The position numbers and the translations under genes are program-made. A stretch of DNA of 64,000 nucleotides. It comes from Ciona intestinalis (lineage: Eukaryota; Chordata; Ascidiacea; Phlebobranchia; Cionidae). Below, piece by piece: positions 1-11,478 of the stretch. The stretch is from positions 1,161,536-1,225,535 of the forward strand of contig NC_020177.2 in the NCBI RefSeq assembly GCF_000224145.3. The letters run 5' to 3'. The stretch's first letter is position 1; every line of letters starts with the position of its first letter. A model generated the notes under the pieces. That model was not told where the DNA came from and did not search any database. It worked only from the letters and a program-made list of their open reading frames with translations.

Positions 1-3000
1 AAGCACTGCATCAGAGTTTCTTTTGTGGCTTCATTGTCGAGAAGTTTCCAGTAACACTCTGCTTCATTAAGTTGTATTATACTCAAGATGCTGGAAATCA
101 AACAAAATAGGGTTTTAAACTTTTTAGGGGGAAAAATGAAATAGCTTAATAATGACAGATACTTAAAGGGGCATACCAACGAAAAATGAAAATTTGTATA
201 TGGATAGATATGCTCAAATGTAACCTAAACGTACCATCAAAGTTTGCCAAAACGATACGGCTTCAAAAAAAATTCGGCTGTTTCAACAATGCATCGGATT
301 TCCCATAAGAAAAAATTTCACTCAACTTTGATAGTTTCTAGTTTCTAAACTACTAAAGAAAATTCAAATTTTATTTCTGATTTGGTTGGTATAATGAATG
401 CTTCTTCTTTAAGAATATATAAAAAAATGTACAACATAGACTTTATTATGTTTTAATTTTTCGATTGAACCTAAGTACATACCAAATTATGCTGACTGAG
501 CATATTTTCATACCTAATGTTAAACACGAAAACTGACCTTTTTTTATAAAAAAAATGGTATAGTAGGTACCAGTGAGACATATTAAACATTTTAATATAA
601 AAAAGCGTTAAAATTAACTAATAGGCAAAAAAGTCTCGAGTCAGCATACTATGCAGCTATGTTCAATCGAAAATTAAAACCTAATAAAGTCTATGTTTTA
701 CATTTTTTTTATATATTTTTTAAGGAGAAGCATTCATTCTACCAAATCAGAAATAAAATTTGAATTTTCTTAAGTATTCTAGAAACTAGACACGATCAAA
801 GTTGAGTGAATTTTTTCGCAATGGCCAATTTTTGTTTTACTCCAGCGATCGAATTTGTGGTTTTAAAACTGATTTTTCTTCAAAAGCTGTTTTGCATTTT
901 AAAACTGTGATGGTACCTTTAGATCACATTTGAGCATATCTATCAATACACAAATTTTGATTTTTCGTTGGTATGCCCCTTTCAAGAAGTAATTAGTACA
1001 TTTTAAGAAAAACAATTTTAACATAAAAGTTTGGGGTTGTTTAAAAAGTACGATTAAAAGAATTTGTTCATATGTAATTTATGTATGGGTTCCCATCTCG
1101 AAAATGAAAAGAAAAAAAATTAGACAGTCACTTCTCAAAAGAAAGGAATTTTAATTCTTTGCATGCCTTTATTAGTATGCTGTTACCGGTTTTCATCTGT
1201 TAGTAATACCATTTATATTTTTGCAGCTCACCATGTATAATCGTCTTTGAAGTTTCTCAAGGGTTGCAGATGTTGGATAACGGCAGCCACATCTTTGTAA
1301 TGCTTCAAGGCATCTTCATACTTCTCCTGCCGTTTAAAAAAGAAGGCAACATTCCATAAGCAAGACACAAAGTCTTCTGGTGATGTTTCTTTGAAATGGT
1401 TGCCTAGTCTGTTAATGAATTCAACCAATGTGTTTGTACAGTTAGAAACCAAAATTTTTGATAAAATGCTGTCTGCATATTCTGTTTCAATGGCAAAGGT
1501 TTGGTGTAGAATAGATGGACTGGCTTTGCATTCTGGATGTAAAAGCACAAACTCAAAAAGGGCTCTTATAGTTGCATCTTTGTTGTTAAGATATCTTGCG
1601 CAAGTTGTCCAATCTATATTGGAAAGCAAACTTGAAACCAGAAGCTGAGCAATTCCAGTTTCTGTTTCAGCAATAACTTTCTTGGATGCTGCTGTCATTG
1701 TAAGTTCGATAAGCTCCATTACTTTCGCAATGTCGATAATTTCTAACAATTTATTTGCTAGTTTACCAGAACCTATCGCAATCAGTTCTTTGTTTGTTCC
1801 AAGAACATTTTTAGCTAGAAACTCTGCTCTACTGTCCTTAGTGTCCTCAGTGTCCTTAGTGTCCTTGTCTTCATGCGCTGCACAACTAAAGAAACATAAA
1901 TACATCTGGTAAATAATTGTTGGTTTATTGGCACCAGGTAAATTTACATTTCGTTCTTGCAGTAAGTACCATGCTTGCTGAGCACTTACCCATGATTGCT
2001 TAAACCTCTTTCTTGACAACCAATCTATGGAATGACCTAGAAGAATTTCTATTTTCATGAGAATATTATGCTTTTCATAGTTGATGTCATAATCTGAGTA
2101 AAGTATGTAAAGTGCTTCACTAAAATGGTGAATTGACAGTTGGTGATTTTCCAGCATCATACACCTCGCTATTCTTTCATGTAAAGTGGCACATATTCGA
2201 CTTGTGTAGGAATTAGTTTGAGTTTGCTGAGCGTGAGACCCGGATTCATACATCTCAATCGCTTTAGATGTCATCCATCTATGCCTATAATAATTCCCGA
2301 GAGATAGATATAAAACTGCTCTTGTTTCAGGAGTAAGATCTGCGAAATTTAAATTTTCCCTTATAAACTTCTTTAAATTTACCGAAGTAAAACATCCTGT
2401 TTGAGAAATGTAGTATATACATTCTAAGATTAGTGACACTTTGACAATATCTTCCTTGGTTATCTTTTCGAATAGCGAGCCTTCTTCAAATATTACACTC
2501 AATATTGATAATAACTGGCTGTCGTCTAATCCTGGTAACCACTTGAAAGTTTTTATGTAACTGCAAACTGTCATGATAGTTGCGTCAGTGAGTGCGTTAA
2601 GACAAATTGACACTGATTTGGTTTTTAGTGCTCTGTCTACTAGGGATCGCGAGGCTTTGGCCTGCACGACCCCACTGTAGCTTGGTGAATCTGTTTCGTC
2701 TTGATCTACAATCACTCCAAAACACGTTGAAATGTAGTCATAATCACCCTCAGAATTGCCAATGAGCTTATGACACCGTACAATTGCAAGTCTGGTTTGG
2801 CCGATTATTGGATTATTTGAGCTGCCGTAGTGCTCCTGGTACTTTTTTAATTCATATTCATATGATTGTTTCGCTGCATGGAAGTCCTTCTTTCTTTTAT
2901 TTATCACAGCTTCTGCATGATATATCTTCGCAGCCACTCTTTGAATCCCACTAATACCTAGCTGTTCCTTTTGCTTGGTAATTTCTATCATTTCTTGTAT

Positions 3001-5304
3001 CTTGTTAAAACAAGTGTCAAGGTTTTCAGATCGTCTTGAACAGGCAATGAGAGTGTGACATATAGCAGCAGCTGAAATTTTAAAACAGTCATCATTGTGG
3101 GAATTGAAAAATGCATCTCTGCAGTTTTGCACTGCTTCATCAAATCGACCAAGTTTTTGACAACATTGAGATATTTGGTGAAGAAGTTTGATAGTATTCG
3201 GTTGGGTTGCACCATAGTAAGTTCGTTGCTTATCTACCGCCATGTCCAAACAATCAAAAGCTCGTTGAAACTGTTTGTCTTTAAACAACATGTCACCTGT
3301 AAGTATCAACATTTCAATTTGTCTTGGTATCATTTGTTTGATGTCTTGAATAGTTTGGCATACTTCGTACAAATCATCCGCAAAATACTTCATGGCTAAA
3401 CCTTTATCCCAAGATGGGTTGCCTGAATTTAAAAACTGCATCGATTTTTGCAAGTTCTGCCAACATTTTCTTGGTTCTCCAGTACGCATTTCACACAACG
3501 CCAAACACAAGAACAAAATTGCTTTCATTTTTTCATCAACTTTGATTTTCTTACTGATACTTAAAGCGGAAGAATAACATCGGTAAGCTTGTTCCGTTTC
3601 TCCTAAATGAAAGTGACATAGGCCGCAATCAACTTCTACTTGATAATGGGCTAATGTCGGTTTATCTTCAACAATAAGCTTTCTTTCTTCGGTAAAGCTC
3701 TCTATAGCTTCCTTGTACATTGCAAGACGCGCGTACACATTACCGTATTGCATATTTGATCGCCATGATGATTTCCATTTAAATCCTTCATAAATATCCA
3801 AATACAATTCGGCTTTTAAGATTTTTGCTTGAAAGATTTGTCCTATGCTAAATACATTAGTTAGAGCTTCCTTTGAAAAGTGGGACACCGTTTTATCTAC
3901 AGGATCTTGTATTTGTGCTGTTGGCAAATTATGTGAGACCGTCATGATTCGCGCACCCAAAGAGACCAAACGAGCATAACTAACGATTGCAAGAACTTCC
4001 TTTACTTCATTTTTATAATCTGGAGTAATATATTCAAAGTTTTCCAATTTTTGAAGTAAATCGAAAGAACTGTTGCTTTTAATATTGCACAAAGCACCGA
4101 TGGTTGGTAGTAAAACAGAAATACCTCTGTACAGGTCTCGCTTTATATCGATCTTCTTAGAGTGTTTTGCATCAGATAGATCATACTTTATAACATCATT
4201 TTTGAGTCGAAGATACATTTCCCTTTTAAAGATTGGTTGTTTTAAAATGTCTTGAAATTTTCTCCATGCCAGGGTTAAGAACTCTTCCGACAGACATTTG
4301 TCCCCATCAACATGTACTGCATTTGTAAATAGGCAACATAAGTCAAATTTGTTGTTGTCTGCTTCTCCCCTAGGGCTCATATATTTAACCATACCCTCTG
4401 GAGTATTAATAAGTTCGCCATCACCATCTAAACGATGGCAAGGCTGAAGACCAAGTGGATTTTTGGAGGCCTTTGGAAATAAAGCATCAAATGAAACTCC
4501 ATGTACTGTGAAATTATCATAATACCAACCACCATTATCTGTTGTCTTGATAGAAGCTATACCTACAGCTGGAAGGATTGTTTCTCCTAATGTTACAACA
4601 AGAACGTGTGCTAACGTAGTAAGATTTTTAAAGTAAGTTAGAGTATATTTATTCCTTTTTTGAAGGATAAAAAAACTTTCAAAGTCAGAATATGTTGTGA
4701 CTTCTTGACGAGACAATGAACCTAAACCCATCAGTGCATACTTACATGGTGGTTCACCAAGAATATTCTGGCTGAATTCATAAACACTTATCATTAGCTT
4801 AGCGTAACCATCGGTAACTAATTTACAGTGTGCTTCCATATCAGAACAAAATTTCTTCTCGTTTGGTGGGCATTTGTCCTTCCCTAGTTTGTATGGATTA
4901 GGAATTTGCGACAGTTTACCACGCATTTGTTTTCTGTAAGTTTCAACTGATTTTTTAAGCAAACTGGACTTTTCCCTAATAGTTTCCGGTTCCTTGAACT
5001 TGCTCGAAATAAATTTAAGAAAAGACGAAAGTGCACGGTGTTTTAAAGCATTGACATGCTCTAAAAAAGCTAATTCTGTATTACGTTGAGCTGCAGCTTC
5101 TATCAATGCAATTAGTTTGATCATAACAAACCTCGCATCATCAGGAGAATGATCTTTTATCTTCCAAAACTTCTGTAGATAAATCTTAGCCATTTCATGG
5201 AATATCTTGCAAGTAACTGAAAGATCTTTTTCATGACCATTCTGGTAACACGCTTCTCTCAATTGGGTTGCCAAATTCCTCTCTTCTATTTCTGTAATAT
5301 ACAA
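1..5304 (-). CDS. Nucleotidyltransferase-like / TPR-repeat protein (partial, 3' end beyond window)
   Basis: One very long exon (1232-5304) gives about 1357 residues. Residues 193-209 read GLGSLSRQEVTTYSDFE, which fits the pol-beta-type nucleotidyltransferase pattern G[GS]-x(9-13)-D-h-[DE] (G195, S196, D207, E209), as in GlnD/DUF294-like domains. From about residue 520 onward several TPR-like helical pairs follow (for example GNVYARLAMYKEAIESF and ISQCCQKLGRFDEAV). Near residue 1150 there is a short acidic KDTEDTKD repeat made by a 9-bp DNA repeat (about 1835-1875). The open frame meets TGA at 1228-1230, but that TGA lies inside a good donor (ATG|GTGAGC). An acceptor at 91-92 opens an in-frame exon at 1-90 (ILSIIQLNEAECYWKLLDNE), so the gene very likely continues leftwards. 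The first ATG (5304) sits beside a possible acceptor (ATTACAG, before 5297), so the true 5' exon may lie upstream. Function unknown; a signalling or immune scaffold role would be a guess. Confidence 0.8.
165..985. mobile_element. Long terminal-inverted-repeat element (family C) inside the TPR-gene intron
   Basis: The left end reads GGGGCATACCAACGAAAAAT and the right end carries its reverse complement (about 960-982). Internal parts are also mirrored: the segment near 440-470 (TTTATTATGTTTTAATTTTTC) returns inverted near 670-690. There is no coding capacity, so it is a non-autonomous inverted-repeat element of about 820 bp. It occupies most of the intron between exons 1-90 and 1232-5304. Related pieces lie at about 9120-9330, 10590-11478, 35240-35390 and 37610-37745. 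Confidence 0.8.
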
Positions 5305-5332
5305 TAGTTTTGTAACTACAGATATATAGTAC

Positions 5333-6228
5333 AGTAGGGTAAGATGGGATACTTAAGCATATATTGCCTAATAATTCAAACTCTAAATTTATGACAATTT
5401 TGGGGTGATACCATGAATGTGTAGTATAAATACGTTTATTAATTAACAACACTTTAAAGCAGCGCTTCTTAAACTGGGTTAACTTTCCCGTATTTAGAGG
5501 GTAAATAAGCTACCAATCAAAATCCACATCAGTTAACGCGACAGAAAAACTGTACCAATTCCAGTACTTTACCAGACATTGAACTCATTGCCAAAAAGCT
5601 AGCGCATCCGTCGCATTAAATATAACAGATGTAATTAGTTGTTTTTCGCTTTTTAATAAATGAGCGCCATATTACATATTGGGGGAAAATCGGATAAGCA
5701 TCTTTGTTAAAAGGGCAAATCATATAAAAAGTTTAAGAACCATTGCTTAAAAGTAATATTTTAAAATACACGAAAAGTTGATTAGCGATTCGCTCACTAG
5801 ATCCTAGTTTAGTGATTTGCAAACAGTCGGGGTAAGAAGAAACAGTTAAGAATTCTTGTTAAGTTTCATTAATAAATAATTTGAATAGGTAGGACAAAAA
5901 ATAAAAGAATAATATTAGTATTGTTTGTAGCTTGTAGTTAACCTACCAAAATTAAAGAGCTGTGCTAGTTTCTTTGTCATGTAAACTTTATATATGTTTA
6001 GTTATAAAGCGGTGTTTTTGTGCTGATTTTATTTTTAATTTAAGCCATATTGAACCCTGCTAAAAAAATTTTCGAAATTTCGGTAATTTAATTATGATTT
6101 AGCGATCTTTTAAAATAAGCATTTTATTATTATGTTTTGTTTTTCCTATCATCCAACTGGTACCCAATGAAAAGAGATTGAAAATAAGTATCCCATCTTA
6201 AACCGTATCCCAACTTACCCCACCCTTT
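5333..6228. mobile_element. Long relative of the GGGTGGGG/GATGGGAC inverted-repeat element (family A)
   Basis: It starts with AGTAGGGTAAGATGGGATAC and ends with the inverse (GTATCCCATCTT ... CTTACCCCACCC). These are the ends of the short family-A elements, but with about 850 bp of non-coding AT-rich interior. It abuts the 5' side of the TPR gene exon. It may be the parent of the short copies; no transposase is readable. Confidence 0.6.
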
Positions 6229-7250
6229 ATTACACAAAATACATTTCGTTAAAAAGTCTAATTTAATAAATAAACATAACATATTAGTGTTTAGTTCGTA
6301 CATTGGTATTAATTGGGCGCGCATGCACGTTATAAATTCGTGTCAGAAATCTTTTTTTTTTCCTTGAACAGTTATAGGTCTTGTTCTTGTTGTTTGACTT
6401 CATTTTAGCACATCGATTCCCAATTTATTCTTACATCCCATGTCTTACTTTTTTAACTAAAATCAAATCATAACGTGAAGGGTATAAAGTTATAGAATAA
6501 ATATTCATATTTAAAACCGCATAGTACGATTAAGGAACGATTGCTTTACTTTTGATCAAACGCGGTATGTCCATAATGCACCTTAAACTTTAATTATTTG
6601 ATTGCTTTGGATGTAATATTTTAACCAAGAATGGTCTAATAAATCTAGCATGTGAAAAATATTAACAAGTAATTAATGATGAAAAAGCCCGTGGTCCTAG
6701 TAACTTTCACACATCGGAAATCCGTTAAGGCGGGTTTACACTACTGGCGGAGAGAGCGATTATTTTTCCCAGAGTCGGTGTCGCAGCGTGGATATATCCC
6801 GCTCCGATTCTATCCGTGCTGCGATTCCCACAAACCCAATATCTTTCTCACGCGGCCCTAATTTACCGTGTCTCCCATTCCCGCTATAAGTTGTGACGCT
6901 TTTCCTTTTCGCTCATTCTAAACTAACGAAGAAATAGCATTGGGGCGCAAGTATTATTTGAACCGGTTTGCGTTCCGAAATAGTCGTAACCTCTAGTTCA
7001 CGATTGTTATTCTAAGTGACAAGATAACATTCGCCGACGTATCGTGCCGTTGTTACTGACTGTTGTGCAGTGTCGTGTATTAAACAATTCAGAACTTCGG
7101 TGGCTCGTTAGCTTGTGAGTTAGGCTATTCAGACAGAGGACGACAGGTCCACCCCTGTTAATCGTATTGAGTGTTGCTCACTGACAAAAAAGTGCGAAGT
7201 AACATCGGTGTTATAGCGATTGTCGTTTTCCACACGCGAGGATAAAGCAA
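6229..7250. other. Intergenic, no gene recognised
   Basis: Part of this stretch (about 6730-7200) is less AT-rich than its surroundings and free of the common repeats. It could hold the promoter or a 5' exon of the leftward TPR gene, but no splice-compatible coding segment was found. Confidence 0.3.
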
Positions 7251-7254
7251 TTTA

Positions 7255-7298
7255 CATTCATTCATTCATTCATTCATTCATTCATTCATTCATTCATA
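7255..7298. repeat. (ATTC)n microsatellite
   Basis: About eleven perfect tandem copies of the tetranucleotide ATTC. Shorter runs of the same tetranucleotide mark the ends of many SINE bodies in this window. Confidence 0.95.
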
Positions 7299-7660
7299 TC
7301 TTTCAGCTGTTATCAAACTGTAAACATTTAAACATAATCAGTAAAACTCGAACGTAATGTAATATCAATTGTTGGTTAAACAAACTACAGCAGGCTCTAG
7401 CGCAAAGTAAGCAAGAGTTAAAGCAACATTGATTTGGTAAAGTCAATTTACCTCATGCTACTAATTTATAAAAAACATGTTTATCGTTTAACTGTCACTT
7501 CACCTTGTAAATGTTTGACCGTGTACTTTGTTAACTATTCCAGCACAATCATCAGCCAACAGTATTATCATTAACACACATGTCTAACTTCGAATGACCT
7601 TGTTTGGCAGCGATATATGGCTTTACGAGTCATTTTCCGCTCAACATTGGTTGGGTGCAC

Positions 7661-7754
7661 TCCTATTTATCATTTTTGTCGAACAGTTGTGTTTGTTCTT
7701 TGTCATATATGTCCGACAGAACGAACAACTGTTCGACAAAAATGATAAATAGGA
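7661..7754. repeat. Near-perfect 94-bp hairpin (29-bp arms)
   Basis: The left arm starts TCCTATTTATCATTTTTGTC (7661) and continues GAACAGTTG. The right arm (7726-7754) is its exact reverse complement. The arms are separated by 36 bp that are themselves partly complementary. No gene lies nearby. Confidence 0.9.
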
Positions 7755-7924
7755 GGGCAAAAAGGCATCCATATATTAAAACACACGAGGAGTTATTTAG
7801 AGATCCGCACAACAAGTGAAATTTTACAAATTTGAAAACACACAGGATAAGATGGGACAGTTTAAAATCATTGTTAATTTTGATTAATAAGTGTATTTAT
7901 AAATGGGAATGGTTCTAGGCTATA

Positions 7925-8105
7925 TCCCCCCCAGGCGTTTACCCACCGGCGATTTCCCCCCGGCTACTTCCCCGCCGTGACTATTCCCCCCCGGCTACTT
8001 CCCCCCCGTGACTATTCTCNNNNNNNNNNNNNNNNNNNNNNNNNNNNNNNNNNNNNNNNNNNNNNNNNNTGGGGGGAATTAGCCGGTGGGGAAATAGCCG
8101 GTTAC
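7925..8105. repeat. C-rich inverted repeat broken by an assembly gap (Ns 8020-8069)
   Basis: Left of the gap, short units such as CCCCCCGGCTACTTCCCC repeat. Right of the gap the inverse appears (GGGGAATTAGCCGG, GGGGAAATAGCCGG). The 50 Ns are probably a nominal gap size in an inverted or tandem C-rich element that resisted assembly. Confidence 0.6.
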
Positions 8106-8855
8106 GAGTTTTTAACATGTTACCTATACATTATATTATTGCATAACAATTGGTATTGTTTGGACGACAATGGGTAATGTTCAAACATCAATGGATAAAT
8201 ATTGTATCCAACAAGTGTATAATGAACTTGTAATTATAGAAAATTGATTATAACTATTGATAAAGTTTTTATTTTAGCTACAAATAGGGTATTACTACTC
8301 TGTTTTTGGCACAAGCTACTTCTCATAAATTATCACCAAGTGCAAATATATTTTCAAAATATTATCTTTTTATTATATCAGTATCTTATAGTTGAATTAC
8401 CCCTGAGGTATAAATTGCTAAATAAAAAGGAAACCTTTCAAGCAATTAAAAGCAAACCTTTCAAGAATTAGCTTAACGCATGAGTGATTTTTCATCAAAT
8501 TTAGTCCTAGGTTCAAAGCTCGACGCTGCTACGATTATGGGCGCTATGTGTTGTATCCAGGCAAGAAATTTAACCGATATTTTAACCCATATAAAGGAAA
8601 AAACACACACAACAAAGAAACAGAACATCCATGTTATAACGACTGTCGTTGACCCGGGTAACACTATAATCTACTTGCACGCGGGTATACGGATGCTTCC
8701 GGACAACAACCAAAATGCAATAAAGGTCCATGTTACTTACGGATGATGGTATATATGCAATAGGTATAGTTACGGATGGTAGTATATATGCAATATATTT
8801 TCTATATATCTGTAAGGCACTTGTACACCATCATTCGTATAGGTACATATATATT

Positions 8856-9052
8856 AGGGAAGAAGAAGATGGGACACCTTTTCATTCCATTTTCCCGTCC
8901 CATTTAGTAGTAAACAAAGAACATTCAAAGAAAAGAATCATAAACCCGTATCCTCACAACTCCCGTAAACCGTTATTAATTGTTTAAAACACGACCACGA
9001 TATTTGAGAATTATGTGCTAAAGGTGTCCCGTCTTCCCCCACCCTGCTACCA
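8856..9052 (+). mobile_element. Family A inverted-repeat element (MITE-like)
   Basis: Begins with a degenerate GGAAGAAGAAGATGGGACAC, ends with CCCGTCTTCCCCCACCCTGC, and has the family interior (AGTAGTAAACAAAGAACATT, then TTAATTGTTTAAAACACGA). Confidence 0.85.
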
Positions 9053-9119
9053 TCAAGAATATAAGATGCTCATTTCAAATGCTCGCTGAATCGTATGAAA
9101 CTCTCGAAATTTTGAAGTT

Positions 9120-9545
9120 TGAATCCTCAATCCAGTATCGTAGTTTAATAAAATCGGATGAAACATTTCGTACAGTTTTATTTTGTCTCATTTTAGTTTA
9201 ATGGGAAAATATTGGAAAACTGAGATATAAAATTTAAATTTTCTTTTGTAGTTTAGAAACTAGGACAGTCAAAGTTCAGTGAATTTTTATCATTTCTTAT
9301 ATAGGAAAACCCATGCACTGTCGCACTGCCCCGTCTTACCCTGCGTGTGTTTTTGATTTGGTAAAATTACACCTGTTGTCCGGATCGCTAAATACCTCGT
9401 TTGATTTTATATATTTCTTTGAATTGTTGTCGATTAATATAGGAACGATAGTACTAAATTGTGGTGTCACTCAAAAACCGTCACATATTTTGATTTTGGA
9501 AATATTGGGCAATATGTGCTTAAGTGTCCCGTCTTTCCCCACTCT
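9120..9545. mobile_element. Mosaic of family C and family A element fragments
   Basis: 9120-9330 matches the interior and end of the family-C element (AAACTAGGACAGTCAAAGTT; compare about 785-805). 9505-9545 is a family-A end (GTCCCGTCTTTCCCCACTCT). No coding capacity. Confidence 0.5.
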
Positions 9546-9599
9546 ACAAATTCATTTTATTGTGGCGACTCGTAGTCTTATCATTCCAAGGTTACAACC

Positions 9600-10590
9600 C
9601 TAATAAGGTTAAACTTATTTAACGTTAAAAGAGAACTGGAGCCATTTTTTTACAGATTGTGATACATATTTTTTAAATCTACTGTGACGTCACCGGCTTT
9701 CCCCTTGACTTCCGAATAAACTGATGACTAATGCAAACAGAATGTAAATAAGGAATATCTTGCCACACCCCCCAAATATGTTATGGTTTGGATTCGGCCA
9801 AAGGACGTAAGACTTATTGATAAAAATGTTTAAAATAATAATTTATGATACGTACCGAGTTTATCCATTGCCTCCAATTTCTAGCTTCTTGTAGGGGCTA
9901 ACGGTTTTATCATTTTGCAACTGACAGGACAATATTATATAGTTATGTCATTGATTCGTGAAATGAATCCTCGGTCAGTTCGATATGCTATATATACCTA
10001 TCCGCAAAAGTTCAACATTTTGGCCAAGAAAAAGTTAATATGTAACCATCAAAAATCAACGTATGTTTACTCAATACTTTTGTGGCTTCGAACCACTTAA
10101 TAATATTATTATCACGCTGGCTTGTAATCGCAGTAATATAATGAAGTAATATTTTGAAACCATTCAATCGCACCAAAATATTTGTTACTTATGATACATA
10201 TTCACATACAGGTTACGTTGCTAGTAGTTACATACAGGTTACGTTGCTAGAGCAACCAATCGAATTTAAATAGTGTAAAGCAAACTCGTGCTGTGCTACA
10301 AAGTGTGAAGCACTCGGCATTGTTTTATTTCCATTTGGTTCGTTCTATGTGGTGGTTTTGTAAGCGAATTATCGAGTTATAAACTGTTGAAGTTCTTATA
10401 CAAATTTCTGAATTTAAACTAACGTTGAGTTTTATTCTGAAAGCAAAGTTAGATGAAAAAGTTCATCGCCAGTTAATCGAACTAGCTGTGCATGGGAGAG
10501 AATGCACATGTTAGGAATGTTACTCACCGAATAAATGTATACCTTATAGTTATCCTCGTGTGAATCAACTACAGATATATAACACGGGTG
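9600..10590. other. Intergenic, no gene recognised
   Basis: Unique AT-rich DNA. The only marked structure is the 26-bp tandem repeat with a palindrome at 10206-10256, listed separately. No exon could be supported on either strand. Confidence 0.4.
10206..10256. promoter_or_regulatory. Tandem 26-bp repeat ending in an X-box-like palindrome
   Basis: ACATACAGGTTACGTTGCTAG occurs twice in tandem. The second copy runs into AGCAACC, making the palindrome GTTGCTAGAGCAAC, which resembles the RFX X-box (GTNRCC-N0-3-RGYAAC). No downstream gene was recognised, so function is speculative. Confidence 0.3.
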
Positions 10591-11478
10591 TCATATTTCA
10601 AGAAAATTGAAAAAGCGGATTTGGTATAAGGAATGCATCTTCTGTATCAATATATAGTAGGGTGGGGGAAGATGGGACAACTTTTGACTCTATTTTCTCG
10701 TCGAATTTGATATTAAACAAAGAACATTCAAAGTATTATAGATTCGTATTCTTACGACTTCCATAGACCGTTGTTATTTATTTAAAGCACGATCAGGATA
10801 TTTAAACATTACGTGCTAAAGGATTCCAATCTTCCCCCACCCTACTTACTATAGTAAACAAAGAAAAATAAAAAAACTATATCCTCACGACTCCCATAGA
10901 CCGTTATTAATTGTTTAAAACATGATCAGGATATTTGGATATTATGTGATAATGGCGTCCCATCTTACCCCACCCTTAAATAAAAAAATATAGACTTTAC
11001 TATGTTTTGATCATTTGATTGAACCTATAGCTGCATATCAAATTACGATAACCCATCACTTTTTGAAACTTAATTTTTAACAGGAACGACCGACCGAATT
11101 TAATATAAAAAATTGTTAAATATTAACTAATAGGAGGAAAATGCCGAGTCAGCATAGTATATGTAACTAAAAATTAAAACATAATAAAGTCTATTTATAT
11201 TTTACAATTTTTATATTCACAAAAAAGAAGCATTCATTATACCAACATTTATGGGAGGATTTTTTTCAGTACTTTAGAAACTAGAAACGGTCAAAGTTCA
11301 GTGACACTTTTTATTATGGAAAATCCCATGCATCGTCGCAGGGGCGATTTTTTTACTCCAACGGTTGAATTTGCGGTTTGGCACGCATTTTTTTAGAACT
11401 TAGGTGGTACCTTTAGATCACCCCTCAGCATCTTTATTAAAACACAAATTTTAATATTTCGTTGATATGCCCGTTTAA
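10590..11478. mobile_element. Family C element with nested family A copies
   Basis: The flanks match the 165-985 element: left GATTTGGTATAAGGAATGCA, right ATTTCGTTGATATGCCCGTT. It is interrupted at 10661-10976 by one full and one truncated family-A element in the same orientation. Family A therefore inserted after family C. Confidence 0.7.
10661..10976 (+). mobile_element. Two family A elements back to back (second truncated)
   Basis: The first copy (10661-10853) has both ends, GTAGGGTGGGGGAAGATGGG and TTCCCCCACCCTAC. The second (about 10855-10976) starts inside the element at AGTAAACAAAGAAAA and ends CCCATCTTACCCCACCC. Confidence 0.85.
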
